A DNA stretch of 64,000 nucleotides from Alphaproteobacteria bacterium. GTDB taxonomy: Bacteria; Pseudomonadota; Alphaproteobacteria; Rhizobiales; Xanthobacteraceae. The stretch spans positions 5,282,001 through 5,346,000 of the forward strand of contig JBBCGH010000001.1 in NCBI GenBank assembly GCA_037200445.1, in the 5' to 3' direction. Positions within the stretch are counted from its first letter, which is position 1. Every line of letters starts with the position of its first letter. The position numbers and the translations under genes are program-made. A model generated the notes under the pieces. The model ran no database searches. It was not told where the DNA came from and saw only the letters and a program-made list of their open reading frames with translations. This document shows positions 63,236-64,000 of the stretch, one piece after another.

Positions 63236-64000
63236 TCAGGCCTTTGCCGCTGTGGCCTGCTCGGCTCCCCCGACCAGCCGCACGTCCTGCGGCGGCGCCA
63301 GCGCGATCCCGGCCTCGCGGGACTTGCGCAGAATCGCAAGGTGCAGATCGCTCTTGATCGCGCCGCGGTCGGCAAGATTCGGCACGATGCAAAAAACCTC
63401 GAAGGTCAGCGCACTGCCGAACTCGGTCAGCTGTACGGCCGGCGCCGGCTGCTTCAGCACACTCGGATGCCCGGCGACGCAATCCTTCAGAAGCGCGATC
63501 ACCTGCTCGGCATCCTGGTCATAGCCGGTCGTGACCTTGATGTTGATCCGGCCGAGCGTATTGGCGTGCGTCCAGTTCTTCACCACGCCGGTGATGAGTT
63601 CCGAGTTCGGAATGATGACGCTCGCCTTGTCGAAGGTCTCGATCTCGGTCGCGCGCACGCTGATGCGGCGCACGAAGCCCTCGTCGCCCTTGACCACGAT
63701 CTGATCGCCGACGCGGATCGGCCGCTCGGCAAGCAGAATGAGCCCGGAGACGAAATTCGACACGATCGACTGCAGGCCGAAACCGATGCCGACCGAGAGC
63801 GCCCCGGCGACGAGCGCGATCTTCTGCGGGTCAATGCCGATCTCGCCCAACGCGACGATCACCGCAATGATGAAGCCGACGTAGCCGATGATGGTCACGA
63901 TCGACATCCGCAGGCTCGGCTCGATCGCGGTGTGCGGCATCACCTCGGCCTCGAGCCAACGCTGCAGCAGCCGCGTCAGGCCGGCGATGATGCCGAACAG
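63236..64000 (-). CDS. MscS-family mechanosensitive channel (C-terminal part)
   Basis: The gene runs off the right edge; the frame is open from base 64000 (LFGIIAGLTRLLQRWLEAEV). The visible part holds the pore helix and beta domain: VAGALSVGIGFGLQSIVSNF, VSGLILLAERPIRVGDQIVV, VRRISVRATEIETFDKASVI and IPNSEL, then the alpha/beta C-terminal domain. Gly/Ala packing in the pore helix is normal. These channels open under membrane tension during osmotic downshock. N-terminal helices lie outside the window. Confidence 0.9.
   Translation of the reverse strand: MFGIIAGLTRLLQRWLEAEVMPHTAIEPSLRMSIVTIIGYVGFIIAVIVALGEIGIDPQKIALVAGALSVGIGFGLQSIVSNFVSGLILLAERPIRVGDQIVVKGDEGFVRRISVRATEIETFDKASVIIPNSELITGVVKNWTHANTLGRINIKVTTGYDQDAEQVIALLKDCVAGHPSVLKQPAPAVQLTEFGSALTFEVFCIVPNLADRGAIKSDLHLAILRKSREAGIALAPPQDVRLVGGAEQATAAKA

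Overview
The window reads as a chromosomal segment of a GC-rich alphaproteobacterium of the Hyphomicrobiales (Rhizobiales), most likely in or near the Bradyrhizobiaceae/Xanthobacteraceae. Pointers are an ethylmalonyl-CoA-type mutase (MeaA), a cyclic-glucan exporter of the NdvA/ChvA type, a short bifunctional PutA, GluQ, HisE, and several paired-hairpin intergenic repeats of the kind common in that order. The species assignment is inference from protein style and repeats only. Gene density is high, both strands are used, and I see no prophage, insertion sequence or CRISPR array. One tRNA gene (Leu, CAA) is present.

Layout. 1-9.4 kb: end of meaA, a ketopantoate-reductase-like enzyme, a frameshifted TauD-type dioxygenase, a hybrid histidine kinase, gluQ, an AlkA-type glycosylase, an esterase, an HNH protein, dsbB, tRNA-Leu and a sulfatase-modifying-factor-like protein. 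9.4-11.4 kb: a polyprenyl sugar-phosphate transferase and a VanZ-like protein. 11.4-22.9 kb: a type II secretion system in two divergent operons (prepilin peptidase and gspD leftward; gspE-F-G-H-I-J-K-L-M and a GspC-like protein rightward), most junctions overlapping by a few bases but with a perfect inverted repeat between gspE and gspF. 23-34 kb: Sel1-repeat protein, CelD-type acyltransferase, AGE epimerase, an orphan solute-binding protein, a SAF-domain oxidoreductase, small exported proteins, a YqaA-like membrane protein, hisE, and a putA interrupted by four reading-frame breaks. 34.5-41.1 kb: an NMT1-type ABC importer, ndvA, then an acyl carrier protein and a fatty acyl-AMP ligase. 41.1-45.1 kb, opposite strand: an SGNH-like membrane protein, an MBOAT acyltransferase and a B12-binding radical SAM protein. 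45.3-54.5 kb: a frameshifted thiolase, D,D-carboxypeptidase, CobW-type GTPase, DoxX, DUF924, sterol-desaturase-like hydroxylase, and a lytic transglycosylase. 54.6-57.2 kb: an NTF2-like gene with a truncated second copy of its 3' end, separated by a lower-GC lipoprotein gene, followed by a lower-GC Mrr-like endonuclease. 57.4-64 kb: flippase, a second CelD-type acyltransferase, an acyl-CoA synthetase, a TRAP-type binding protein without a signal peptide, a CAP-domain lipoprotein and the C-terminal part of an MscS channel.

Functional reading. The best candidate for an undescribed system is 37.3-45.1 kb: glucan exporter, carrier protein, acyl-AMP ligase, membrane O-acyltransferase, SGNH-like partner and radical SAM protein together could make, load and transfer an acyl group onto an exported glycan or lipid. 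The parts are recognisable; the combined function is inference. The other notable signals are the density and variety of hairpin repeats, the partial gene duplication at 54.8-55.9 kb, and six single-base frame breaks confined to three genes, which may be assembly errors or real decay.
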